Below, piece after piece: positions 12,991 through 26,700 of a DNA stretch of 64,000 nucleotides. The notes beneath the pieces were generated by a model. That model did no database searches, was not told where the DNA came from, and was given only the letters and a program-made list of their open reading frames with translations. Position numbers and translations under genes: made by a program. Origin of the DNA: Henckelia pumila (Eukaryota > Streptophyta > Magnoliopsida > Lamiales > Gesneriaceae); NCBI RefSeq assembly GCF_033568475.1, contig NC_133121.1:496001-560000 (forward strand). Reading direction: 5' to 3'. Every line of letters starts with the position of its first letter. Position 1 is the stretch's first letter.

Positions 12991-13429
12991 TGAAAAAGCT
13001 GTGGGCTTTTCCAAAACAAAAAACGAGTCAAGAAAGCGAAAAACTGGTGGCAAGTGCAGAAAAATTGTAGGTACCTGGAGAAGCGGGGAAGGGCCGTGAA
13101 ATGACAACTTTTCACAGGATTCAATCTTGTACCCGCACCGATTGATACTGATACTGATAGATAGTGGATAATCATGTGAATGCGTATGAAATGGTTACTG
13201 AGATATGGTTGGTGTCATTAACCGTACAATAAATAATTTGTGAAATTAAAAAAACCATCAAATTTAATTTAGCAACACGATTAATTCATTTAATATTAAA
13301 TTAATATAGCATATTCTTATATTTTATCTAGCAAAATTTTCAAAACAATGACGGAAAAGAAAAGAGCTTGTGATTTTTATAATATTAAAATTAATATATA
13401 TGTCAAATGATTACAAAAGATTTTTTTTA

Positions 13430-13471
<42 letters not shown>

Positions 13472-13563
13472 AGCCGGTATGTCAGATGGGCCAGCAGAAG
13501 CACTCACCTGTGCTCTCCGCAGAGTAAACCCTCGACTTCTTTCTTGGGGATTTTCGTAGAGAA
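12991..13563. promoter_or_regulatory. Divergent promoter region, membrane protein / TAF2
   Basis: The two start codons are only 573 bp apart and face away from each other, so both 5' UTRs and promoters must fit here. The region holds an (AT)n microsatellite at 13432-13468, about 95 bp before the TAF2 ATG. No core element can be assigned with certainty. A shared promoter is an inference from spacing. Confidence 0.55.
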
Positions 13564-16500
13564 ATGGCAAAGCCTAAGAAGACGAAGAACGATGAGCAAA
13601 GAGGTGCAGATAACAGTAATAATTCCGAGGCAGTGGTCAATCACCAGAAGCTATGTCTCTCCATCGACATGGACAACCGTAGAATCCACGGGTATTTCAC
13701 CCCTTTCGCATTTTTTTCTTCTTAATTTTAATATTCTGTGCATCAACGACGGTATATACGTGTAACTAAGTAGAATACCACCCTTTTGACGGTTCAGTGA
13801 TTTTCTTGATTTTATTTTGCTTTTCTAGTGTTTTCCTCTCATTTCATCCCGGTTCATATTTTTTCGGGACTATGTTTTGTTGGAATCAGTTGAATCTCGT
13901 AGTCAAATGTTAATAATCTAAAAACTGTGCCGCATTGAACTATAGGTTTACAGAACTAAAGATTGTGGTTCCAGACAATGGAATTGTGGGTTTGCACGCG
14001 GATAATTTGGTAATTGAGGGGGTGACAGTTGATGGGGAGCCTGCAGAGTTTGAAGTTTTTCCTCATTACCAGCAATTAGATTCAAAGGATAGATGGTGTG
14101 TGGTCTCTACGGCCACGTCAGCTGCTGATGCTTCTGGTTCTGTGTACTTGTCATCTCTTGAGAATGAATTGCTTCCCAATGTGCTGATAATGTGTAGCAA
14201 ATCCACTAAACCCGAGATCGGACAAGGATACACACAAATAGACAATGGCGAACATTCACCTGCTGACACAAGCAGGTTTGTGAATGGTTCTTTATCTTTT
14301 GCTTATGTTTTTGATTTTTTGCTTTTTGCTGGTTGTTCTTTGGATTATGCCATATTCAGCTACTTTAAGTGCATTACTTTCAACATTACGTTTTGCGTTT
14401 ATTGTCATTCACACCAAGCTATGCTGAGTAGATTTCAGGCAGGCTAGGTACGACTTCATTACCATCACAACTGTGATACAGTTGGAAGTTACAGAAAACA
14501 TATGCATAAAAATATGTTCCATCACTAAGAATTTCAGCCTTTTCTTCTACTAAGCTTCGATGTGATGTTCTTAATGGTTAAATTATTATTGGAACGATGT
14601 ATTTTCTAACGTTTGAATGTTGGAAACTTCCAAACAATCATGAAGAATCAGGTAAAAGATCAAAAACTGTTTGTAAGATAATCTCATAAATTCATATTGA
14701 ATGTTTCATTTGATACCCATGTACGTCTAGACTACCTTGTTTTTCTGTCTTCACTTTTTGGGTCTCCTTGGATGTTATTCCACCTTTTTTGGTACAATAA
14801 TCTTTTATCCTGGATGAAAAAATCTTGTTTGGTAAACATACGTGGAATTATGTTTAGAGTTGGTTTCTTGTGAGACTCTCTTTCGGATCTACGACTGTGA
14901 GCGGGTCGACCCAGGTCATACCTACATTGGAAAAAATGCATTTGACACAAAAAGGTAATACTTTTTAATGGGTTGGGTAATTAAGCCGTTAGATGATCTC
15001 ATAGGAGTTTTTTGTCATGTTTATATGTTTCCATTTGGTCGTTCCCTTCGTTCCAAAGTCCAAGACTCCAAGCAACTCCAGTTCTGATTTCTTGGAATAA
15101 CTATAAAGATTATTAAAGAATATGAAGAATTGGAGGGAAAAATCAGTTGGATATTTAATGTATTCACCACAGCTAAATATGTACAAAAAAGACCACGCAT
15201 AACAAAGGCAAACCCTAATCCAAGTGTTTAGCAGAATAAGAAAAGGTCTGATCACAAACTTTCCGAATACAAACAACTATTCTTTACTTCTGTACTCGAG
15301 GTTTTCAACTGCAAATATATCAATTTTGATGCTGCAATGAATACAAATTTTTTTTGAGCCATAAGCTTGTTGGGTCATTTATATGTGAGAATTCTCTAAA
15401 CAATGCTTGTGAAATAGATAAGAGTAATCCTTAGATAGCACTTTCATGCTTCATTTTGAACTCAAAAAGTTTTGGCCCCTTGCACAGGGTTGCTTGTGTT
15501 GAAAAATGTGCATGTAAATTGAATTCCATTTGTTCTTAAGTATCACATATATGCTTTAAATTATTTTTCCAACTAGACAAGCTCACCCTCCATGTCCGAG
15601 TTAGTTGGATTAGAAATTGTAAACCCTCTAAGGTAGCCTCTCTTTCCCACTATGGAGAGTGGATTCCAAGAGCAGTCAGTGATTGAACTCTATCTTCTAC
15701 GTGCTAGGTACATAAGTAGTATCTTGACTGCTTTGGTGGGGCTCAACTCCACTCTGTATATCTCTGCCTCATACAGCTCAATTTGTAGTCATCTCATTAA
15801 TATCATGTAATCTCAACAGAAGCCTTTGTTTTTTGGATGTAACTAAGTTTACACTGAATTGTCTTTATACTTTGTTTTCTTAACTGTAATGTCACTGTTC
15901 TCTCAATATGTGATTGTGATAAGGTTTGCTTGCCTGTCTTTTCTCATGTAGGTTATGCGACGCGAAGAGTGTTAAACTCATACACATTGACTATTGGGTA
16001 GAGAAGGCTGAAACAGGAATTCATTTTAATAATAATGTCCTGCATACTGACAATCAGTTAAGGCGAGCACGGTGCTGGTTTCCTTGCATGGACGACAATT
16101 TGCAGTGTTGCTGGTATGTGCATCGAACTCCGTGGAGTTTGATCAACTATATTTCAATTTAAATTGAAGAATTCATGAGTCTAGTGGCTAATTGCTTATA
16201 ACCTTAATCTTTGAAAGAACAACTTAGTTTATGACTATTATGTAATAGTAACCTACTCATGCTTAACTTCTCTAACTTGGACTGAATGGGTAGTTCAATC
16301 TGTGTTCAACATCTACAAGATATAGAACACAGAAGTGACTGTGCACTGAATGTGTTATGCATGGCATGTTTAGGTCACAAAAGTAACAATTATACACTAG
16401 GATGGACTCGAAATCGGGTTAATCATATTCTGAAACTTTTACTTGGACTGAATGGGTAGTTCAATTTGTGCTTAACATATACAAGATATAGAACACAGAA

Positions 16501-19500
16501 GTGACTGTGCACTGAATGCGTTATGCATTGAATGTTTTGGCCCCAAAAGTAATGATTATACACTAGGATGGACTCCAAGTCGGGTTAATCATATTCTGAA
16601 ACTTTTGAAAAATAAAACTTGTATTATCTAGTGGATCAATCAGTGATCAGGTAGAATTTATATTTAATGCCTCATAATGTGCATTTATTCAATGTACCGA
16701 AGTAAATTTTTTTCCAAAATTGAATCCAGTATTTTTGTACATTTAATAAGTTGCAATTTTTATTTCAGAATTTAAGTGACATCTAATCTAATATAGAAAA
16801 AATGGAAACAGTTTTTTCTTTTACACTCGTATATTTCAATTTGTTCAAGTAAACATACTCTTCCCACAACAACATGTTGTATATCCCATGCTTTTAGTTT
16901 TCAAAGGAAAAAAATTAACTAAGTACACTGTCAAACAATCAACAAAATATGACATGAGGAGCCCTTGGAAGTTTATTTCTAGGATTTATCCGGCTTTTCA
17001 TCAATCAGTGAAGGTTGTGGTGAAAGGGGGTAACAAGATTAGATTTTGGAAGGATAGGTGGTTGGTGGACTTGTCTTTTCAGGATATTTATCCATCTTTA
17101 TTTCAGATTTCTACGGATCATAATAAACCGATCTCTCATTAGTCATTATGCTCCTTTTGATAATTCTTTCATTTATTCTTTTTCTTTATTGGGATTGGGA
17201 TTTGCATTTGCCACGGGACTTGAGGGATGAGGAAGTGAACGTTCTGAGTGATTTATTTGGTTCTTTGGAGTTGGCAAAGACACCGTGAATGTGTTGCTCA
17301 ACAATAAGAAAGAAAACAGTTGACTCAAAGGTGTTCTCGTGTGTTGTTGATTATTTCGCTGCTCTTGTTTTCTTTTCTGTGCCATGCCCTTTGTGTTAAT
17401 ACTTATTCATTACCCAGATAATACGAGCATTCTCCCGAAGCAACAATTATTGGAAGCCATTCAAAATTTTAAGAGGCATACATTACAATTATCGATCATT
17501 AATCACACCATTAACTTAATTAAGTGCATCTAATTTAATTTAGCCAGTAATAACTAATTCTTCAGGACCTTGTTTGGTGGCTAATCATTTACCATTTTGG
17601 TTAATTAAAGCAATAAATATCATAGCATTCATGCCCTTCGTTGCAAAGCTAAGTAGAACTTGTAAGCATTCTATGGACTTCGTGCTATGTTAGTGATAAT
17701 TTCTCTGTTTTGTGTAGCTACGACCTCGAATTTACGGTTGCCGATAACCTTGTTGCAGTTAGCTCTGGAACCTTGCTTCATCAGGTACAATAAAATTTAC
17801 TTATACTATGCATTGTTGGTAACACGAACCACCTTCACTTATTAGGTAATCAATACCTGGAGATTATGTGTTCAGCAATAAAACATGAAATTTGTAGGGT
17901 ATTATGGCAAGCAAAATCTAGACGACGTATTTATTATGGATTTCTGGTTTCTGTAGTATCTACGAATTCGATGTCTCTTTATTAGACTTGAGAAAAGAAA
18001 TATCATAGAAGACGGTTTATAGCTCTCTATTGACATTTTACCCAAAGATAGGCGTTGCCTTTTTGTGATAGAATATGCTTTCCTCAGCATGCAAATTAGA
18101 GAAATGTTGGATAGAGTGTATTGCAAGCGAATGAAGAAAAAGAGAAAAAGGAATGGAATAATTTTTTCTGAAGTTTGTTATCAAGTTATATACCATTCTA
18201 TTTAGAAAGTAACTCGGTAATTCCCTGTGTGATGTATTTGTAACATTCTTTAATTATGATTATTCTTCCGTCATGCATGTGCCTTTATTTAGCACTCTTC
18301 TTTAAGAACTTGCTTTCTTACTATGATTAGTCTATAAATCATCTTGCACTCAATTTTTCTGTGTACATTTTCTTTTGCATTGTAGATTTTGAAATGCTTC
18401 TAACAGTTCTTCCCCCTTCTGGCAGGTTTTGACGAAGGATGGTCCACCTCGGAAGACTTATGTTTATAGAGTAGATGTTCCTGTTGCAGCTCAGTGGATT
18501 TCCCTGGCTGTTGCTCCATTTGAAATTCTCCATGATTCGCATAGTAATTTGCTATCGTACATGTGTCTGCCAGCTAATCTGTCAAAGCTACGGAACACGG
18601 TTGCATTTTTCTACAATGCTTTCAGGTATTTCCAAATGTTGATCTTTTTTTCTTGACCCCTGGCTGACTTTAATATGACCATCAGTTTTCAAAGTCTGTC
18701 TTTTGGTCAGAACTGGACTTTCTTTGATCAAGACAAATATAGCGTCTTTGGTACTTGGTGTTCAACTTGTCTGTGTTAGCACCAACACTGTTTTGTGTAC
18801 TTCTTAATAGCCACTACGAGGATTATCTATCGGCATCATTTCCATTTGGCTCATACACACAAGTTTTCATTACTCCTGAGATGGCAGTATCCTCATGCAG
18901 TTTAGGATCTTCTATAAGTGTCTTCAGTTCTCATGTGCTATTTGATGAGAAGCTCATTGACCAGGTATGCTTATGAGAAAAGTTGCTGTATGAGTGGTAC
19001 ATTTTGCAGCTTATATCTCTTTTATGCTGTGTTTTTTTCTCCTGAAAATGAGCGCCAAATGTATACATTTCTTCATTTGGTGGAAGAAAATGGGTTCAAA
19101 GATTCATTGGCAGAAAGAATAAGTTTTATTTTTCATGAAGAAGCTGTCATAAACATAATGATTCGCAAACAGCAGTTTACGAGATGAGTATGTTGGTTTC
19201 TGAGGTGGTTTGACCTTTTGTTTATGCTGTTGAAACATTTCCTTTTTCTCATGTTTTTGTGTGCAATCATTCACAAATATGCATGGACAAACGAGGGAAT
19301 ATATGATCTTCGCCCGTGTCAAATATGTATGGATGAGATGTCTTGGATGTATTCCATGGCATTGTATTATTTACGGTAGCCATCAATATTTGACGAGATT
19401 TGAATTCAGTATCTGGCTGGAGTTTGGATTGAGTAGCGTTTTGTAGAAAGGCTTAAAAATAGGAACCTACCTCCTAAGAAGCATGATGAATTATGATTCC

Positions 19501-20081
19501 TCTCATGAACCATATTTTTTCTCACCAGCAAAATCTTTTAAGGAGTGCCACTGTTGACTCCAAAGATTTGAGCGTTGCGTAACAGTGTATAGTGTAGGTA
19601 CGCATTAATTTTACCAAGTTCTATGTGGGAGGATAGTTACATCACGATCAGGATCATTTGAATTACTGAACATATTAATTATGTCCAACACCTTCAAAAT
19701 ATTGTCCTCCTTGATGTTGTGTGATCGGGACTGTTGTTTATGTCGTAAGCTTGTCGTGTCAAACCCAATTCTTGTAGTTGTTTGATGCTGCATACAATTC
19801 TGCAATTTAGAAGGCTGTTGGTATTCTCAAGCAAGAATTTCAAAGCAGAGTTACAGGAGAACCGATAAGTACAATCCATATGAACAAATCCATTGAAATT
19901 CACTCTCATTTTCCCAAGTGTGGTAATCATGACCAAGAAAACCTAGAAGTATTGTTGCTTCCTTCTTTTATTATCGTTACAGCACATGCAATTAAACTAC
20001 CAATAATAAAACTTTCACATGTGTTCCAAACATGGTAGTTACGACCCACATAGTCCAAGCCTGCCATGTTGGCCACTTCTC

Positions 20082-20121
<40 letters not shown>

Positions 20122-23100
20122 CTTTAATGATGGGTTCAAGTTTCCTAAACAGACATTGGAGACGAGGATTCGGCTAGCAGATTCCCTTGCCAGACAGTGG
20201 TTTGGAGTATATATCACTCCTGAAGCTTCGACCGATGGTAGTGTCCTCTTTTCGTACTTTTGCACCTGTGAAAGTGTAAAGATCTCATTTTGGTCTATGT
20301 ACTATATTGCACCATGTCAGAGTGGTTGTTGGATGGGCTTGCTGGGTTTCTGACTGATTCTTTCATCAAGAGGTTTCTGGGGAACAATGAAGCACGCTAT
20401 CGACGGTACAAGGTTTGCAGTGCTTTGGAATCATATTCTGTAGTGCCTGCCTATTTTAGCAATAACATTAATATAACTTTTGTTAAGTTTATCATTTCGT
20501 GGATAAGATCATAAAAATGTTATGGTAAGGAGTAATCAGCCATCCTGGAAGAGACAAACTGCCAACCCTTCTGAACACGCTTCTATTCCATCCACTGCAG
20601 AATTCATGTCTCTTTTTGATGCATCATCAGCATGATTTTGAATATTATTTTTTAAAAAATTTATGCTAAAATTTAAACTATTACTCTGTGTTTGTCTTAA
20701 TTCTCAGTCCATTTTTAAGTGGTCATACTTTACTTCATTTAAGTAAAATTTAAATTACAATATAAAAGTGTCTACTTGAATCTGCATGATGTTGTTACAA
20801 CCAGTCTTACAGAAGTATCAGATTGTGCATGGTGTTCAGACGCTACTGATCCAAGTGGGGAAAATAAAAAACTAAATGTTACTTTGCGTGGATTCTGTTT
20901 TGTGAGTATTAAGAACTGGGATGACCTAAACATGCCTCTTGCTTTTAATTTTATTTCAGGCTAATTGTGCTGTTTGCCAAGCAGATGATAGCGGGGCAAC
21001 TGCCTTGAACTCCACTCTCGCAACTAAAGATTTGTATGGAACCCAGTCTATTGGTTTTTATGGAAAAATAAGATCATGGAAATCTGTAAGATGTAATTTT
21101 CTTGGTAAGACTGGTAGAAATAGCTTCTTGTTTCTGTCTGACACTAACATTGTGCAACAGGTGGCAGTTCTCCAGATGTTGGAAAAACAGATGGGCCCTG
21201 AGTCATTTCGTAAAGTAAGACTTAGCAAATTAAACTTCAATTTTATGGGAAAGTACCAAATTTAATTTTTCTTGAGTCATAACTATTGTAAATTATCTTT
21301 GGTAAAACTTTCTTTTTCTATTTGGGTTAAATATTGTATTTCTGCCTCATGTTTCTTGCGTTCAGTGCTGATGTAGATGCCATAGACTTGTTTTTTGCTA
21401 GTGTCAGAGGGACATCTTAAGTCTAAACCTTAAGACCATTATATTTTTTTGCTGTTTAGCACATGTATTTTTGAGAGATGTATTGAACATCTAACTTATT
21501 TGTTTGCTGATATATAGAACATTTCAACAATTTTCTTTTTGAAACCCTCTTTTATATTCAAATCCTAATGAAGAATTAAGTTGTTTGATCTTCTTCATTT
21601 AGTAAAACTGGGGAGAGTTGGCTTTACAAATTTTTTTATTTTGGAAGTTGTAATGTTGTACATCAGTTTTGTCATTGGCACATATAAAGGATTGTCACTT
21701 CTCAGTTCAGTAACAAGTATGCACATTAAATACATAAGGAATGCTGGGCATGTTAGCTTAAGGTTTTGTCATAGCCTCAGCATATGCCTGGTAGATGAAC
21801 CGTCTTAGCAATGGCGACCCTGCTGGTTTAAGTGCTAGGTCTTTGACAGTCTTGGTCGTCTAGTTCTGGCTCAGTTCATGATGAATCTTCAGCATAACAT
21901 ATCCTTGCGGACCCGTGGTCGAAACCCAAACACATTTACCACTCCGAATATATATGAAGCAGCTACCTCATGGCACCCCTGCAAGAAGATCAACCTTTTG
22001 CTATTTCAGATTTGTATAGGGATTGGAGTTTAGCTTTGAGTTAGAGTTCAGTTTGAGTTAGATTTACTTGAACCTCTTTTGAGGATTAGTGGATCACTGG
22101 TCCACAACTGTAATTTAATTATTCCTACTATTAATAATATTTCTGTTTCTGATAAAAAAAAAAAGCTTCTCAAGTGTAGCAATTTCCTCCAGAGTTGGTG
22201 GAGTTTGTTTCTTGAGTTTTTTAAATTGATGGATTCTTCAATTTGCAATGCTATACCTCAGTTTTTCTTGCATTTATCGCGCTTTGACATGGTCGTCTCC
22301 CTTGAAAAATGAGAAGTGCTGGAAACTTTTAGTGTGTTGGTGAAACAGTCTATGCGACTGTCGTTTCTCAGCTGTCTTGATAAGGAAATGAAATCTGTAC
22401 ATGGACTTGTTCCACAAGTAATACATATTAGAGACTGGATGCAGTTCACAAACCATGTGGCACCCCAAACGTATAAGGGTAGATTGAGAGTAAACTCAAC
22501 ACTGGTGAGCGGTAGAAGAATACTATGACGATCGTTATACTGTGTTAACATTATTTGCCACTTGCAAGGAATCTTCAATCTGGAGGTTTTATACTATTTT
22601 CTCAGCCTTAATTTTGTTCAGTGACTGGGTGGGTATTGTGTGCATGGGGACATTATGTCCCCTACAAATTATCTTACTAGCTATCATTATTAACTTGGTG
22701 AAAGAATTATCGAGTACGAGCACTCTAAAAATGTTCATTGTGGTATATATTAGTTTAGATACATCTAAGAATCTTCTGTTGTGCCACAAGGTGGATGATT
22801 TAAAATAAATAATTGTTGGCACGGAGTGGTGGTTATTTTACCTTGTTTTTATATAATGGCGCAATGGTTCACTGTCTTTTTGTTATACATTTAAATTCAT
22901 TTGTTCAACTTTATATTACATTGTATATATAAGAATGTGTAGTATTTGAACTTACTCTGCAATATTAGAGTTATTTCACCTGCCTTTAGTTTTGACCAAA
23001 AACAGGCACAATATGTTTTCTATTTCAACTTTATCTATTACGATTATGATTTTCTCCAAATAACCTAGCTATTTGTCTTTGACTTGTTTCTTTACCATTA

Positions 23101-23751
23101 TATTTGTCTTATTCTCGAATGGACTGGTCTTGGGCCATAAATAATTTCTAAAAACTGGTTCTCTGCAGTGTTCATTTATATTTTATTTATATAGAAGTGA
23201 TAGAACCTATCTTTTCCCTTTAAACCCACTCTCTAAAATGTGGGTACCATTTTTCACTCTTTGTAGGCTTCTATATATATATTGATATCTATCTTCTTAG
23301 TGAGATCGACGAACATTACATTTATTTACCTATTTTGTCTGGGCCTGTCATGTAACTTTTAGTTGATATGGTTAAACTTAATTACAGATTCTACAAAACA
23401 TTGTTTCACGGGCTCGGGATGGATATCGATCTTTTAGAACTCTCAGTACCAAAGAGGTAACTTTTTGAGCTTTTTCACCCTATTTACCTCTGGTTGATTT
23501 GTACTTATTGTGTCATAATTGTTTCTTCATTTTTATTTGATCCTAAGTAAATTCATATTATCAATAAAATTATAGTTTCTTATCAAAAAAAAAAAAAAAA
23601 AACTCATTGTAAGAGATGATTTTTTTGATAGGAAACGATCAATATATATATATATATATATAGAGAAAGTTTCAGCTGCCCAACCAATGATGCGTACCGG
23701 GTTTTAGTGGTCGAGAACGAGGTGGGCAGGAATGGTTGGGCAGCTGAGCAT

Positions 23752-23792
<41 letters not shown>

Positions 23793-26700
23793 AAAAAACT
23801 AAGAGCGGGCAAGAAATCCGCCGCAAACAAAAAGGTAAACAAAAGCCCTATCACATCAACAACAAATAAACTTCCAATCCCTCCAAGTATCCGAGATCGC
23901 GAAATTTCTAAACTCTAAGCTCTTCCCTATCCAAGTAGACACAAGGGAAAACAATCATATATTAATGGATCATGTAATAATTACAAAAATTGGTTAAGTT
24001 ATCCGCAGATAGAGCCCTTAGAACCCATTAAATATCAACAACATATCACGCTCCAATCTCTTGCAAAATCTAGAATCGAGAACATAGCAAACTCTTTATG
24101 ATTCATAATCCACATAGAAGCCTTCAATTTGATCTTTTCCCAACACACATCTCCCGATTCCGTTTTATCTTCAAAAATTCTTTTCTTCCTCTCCAGCCAA
24201 ACGTGCCAGCAAATACAACGAACACACATCTGTCTGCTTTCAATGAATGCACTTTGATTTTCTGCTGCCGTGGAATGCAAAACTTTCTGCAACCATAATT
24301 GAAAAGATACTATCACTCTTCCCCAGACCACTCCCAAAATCCAGTGCAAATAATCCCAAGTTGATCTTGGAAGGTATCCAAACCAAACCCATCGCTGCCA
24401 AAGCTTTAGACCAAATATCGTACGTAAATGGGCAATGAATAAGTAAGTGATCGTGAGCCTCCACCTGTTGTCCGCACAACACACACCAGCTTGGACATAG
24501 TGAACATAAAGTGTTTCTCCTTTGCATCGAGTCACACGTCGGTAATTTTCCAAACACAGTTGTTCACGAGAACACCTGAACCTTGGAAGGCGTGGAAGCT
24601 TTCCAAACAGTTCGACATAGGGAATGAAGGATAAGAATGACTCGAAGAAAGATTTGACAGAAAACTCACCTTAAGCAAGCCGAGCAATAAGCTCAAATCA
24701 CTCACCTCTTCCCCCTTGAGTTCCCTCCGAAAGTGAAGTTCCAAGAAAGAGTAGAAGAATTGGGCACAAATCCAAAGGTCACGAAATGAGAAATTGGCTG
24801 ATTATGGACCAAAGATAGCTGAAAAAGAGATGGAAAGGAGTTGAAAAGGAACTTCCCCCCACCATCCGTCCTCCCAGAATATGATTTTATCACCCCCGTA
24901 ACCATCCGTCCTCCCAGAATATGATTTTATCACCCCCGTAACCATCCTTCACTGACTGGATAAAAGCCGGGTGAATCCTAGAAACAAACTTTCAAGGACT
25001 CCTAAAAGTTACATTCAATGTCAACCCTGCATCTTAACCATTACCTTTCTTTCTTGTATTGCTTGTAATGAATGGGAGGACTGCAAATATTATTGGTTTT
25101 AGTCAACAGGTATATTTCTTTTTTAAATAGTTGAACTAATTAGTCACTGGTGAAGTGCTGGTTTTAGATGTTTGCATGGACAATGAATGATGGCAGTTAC
25201 TTGCCTTTGGTGGACATTAATTGTCTGTTTAACAGCTATTCCTTTGATCAACTCGCCCATTTCATAATGTTAATGCTCCTATTATTATTATTGAATTTAT
25301 ATAAATTTTATTTTGTTGATGAAACATATCTTGAAATTTCTTTGGCTTTACCTAACAGTTTCGGCACTTCGCTAATAAAATTGGAAACCTCGAGCGGCCA
25401 TTTCTGAAAGAGTTTTTTCCTCGCTGGGTTGGATCTTGTGGTTGTCCAGTGCTAAAGTATGATTCTTGCTGGATAATTTTATTTTGCTCGTTTTGAGCTG
25501 TTGGCTATTCTTTCTGATGTCTTTTATCTTTACCATTGGCTGCATTAAGAATGGGATTCTCATATAACAAAAGAAAAAATATGGTTGAATTAGCTGCACT
25601 GCGGGGATGTACGTCCAGGCCAGATTCATGGAAAGATGTCGATAATTTCAATCCTGATTCTGAAAATCGAGAAGGTGGCATTGGATGGCCTGGCATGATG
25701 AGTATACGGGTTCATGAGCTTGATGGAATGTATGACCATCCAATATTACCAATGACTGGCGAACCATGGCAATTGCTAGAAATTCAGTGTCATTCAAAAC
25801 TTGCTGCAAAGCGCTTTCCGAAAACCAAAAAGGGATTGAAGGCTGATGGTTCTGATGATAATGGTGACACTATGGCCCCTTCAGATGTGCGGTTAAAGTA
25901 CGTGAATTAGATTTGCATGCTTGTGTGGCTGCTCTTTGAATTGTGAAGCGGGCCAGAAAATTTGAACTTAAATACAGGCTTGATATCCACTGCTTATATT
26001 GTTTGCGTGAAACTTGCAGTTCTGATTCTCCTTTGTTGTGGCTCAAAGCGGATCCAGAAATGGAGTATCTTGCTGATGTTCATTTTAATCAACCCGTGCA
26101 AATGTGGGTGAGTATGCTATTTCATAGCACTGTTATTTGTTGAAAATAGATGAATTTCTCATGGTGTTTGAATTGATACCTGGGATCTCACTTTGTTATC
26201 AAATTGATATGTCATTGTCATGGAAGAAAATGCTCTTATATTTTGGAAGTTTTATTCTATTGTACCTAATAAAATTCTTTGAATGTTACGTACGAAAACT
26301 AGGGAAGAAATCATGCTAAAATGATTAATTTTAGTTGTAATTATTAATCTAGTGAATAGAATTTAGTTTGGTGTGCGCATATACAGTTATACTTGCTTAT
26401 AATATTAAATATCATTTTATTCTTGTTGCTTCATGTATCTCTAGAGTTTTGCATTCGGTTATTTAAGTCACTTGGAAAATAATAGTTTTGAAATATAATA
26501 AAATATATTTAATATTTTATTAAGAATACTAATGAATTCAATTATGTATTATTTATTTATTTTAATTGATAAAGATATATTATGTTGGACTATTATTTGA
26601 ATGAAATTGCCTGGTGGGGAACAAACACAAGCTAATTACTGTAATATGCCACAGTAAGTAAATTAACATATGAATACAAATTAGGGGTGATCAACTATGG

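Larger units (their letters stand above)
23617..25010 (-). mobile_element. 5'-truncated L1-type LINE, 3' end of ORF2
   Basis: On the minus strand this runs from [17 protein letters not shown] through a [12 protein letters not shown] segment and [17 protein letters not shown]. Next comes a zinc-binding zf-RVT domain ([37 protein letters not shown]) and finally LDFARDWSV. The 3' tail is the T-run at 23622-23628 on the + strand (complement GTTTCCTATCAAAAAAA). The frame is interrupted, it has a 40-bp internal duplication, and AT repeats plus a hairpin insert sit in the 3' UTR. It is fixed in the intron between TAF2 exons 11 and 12. No clear target duplication was found. Confidence 0.8.

Noticed and set aside
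24035-24557. Apparent 172- and 105-residue proteins on the minus strand
   Set aside because: They are parts of a broken LINE ORF2 (zf-RVT region), not host genes.
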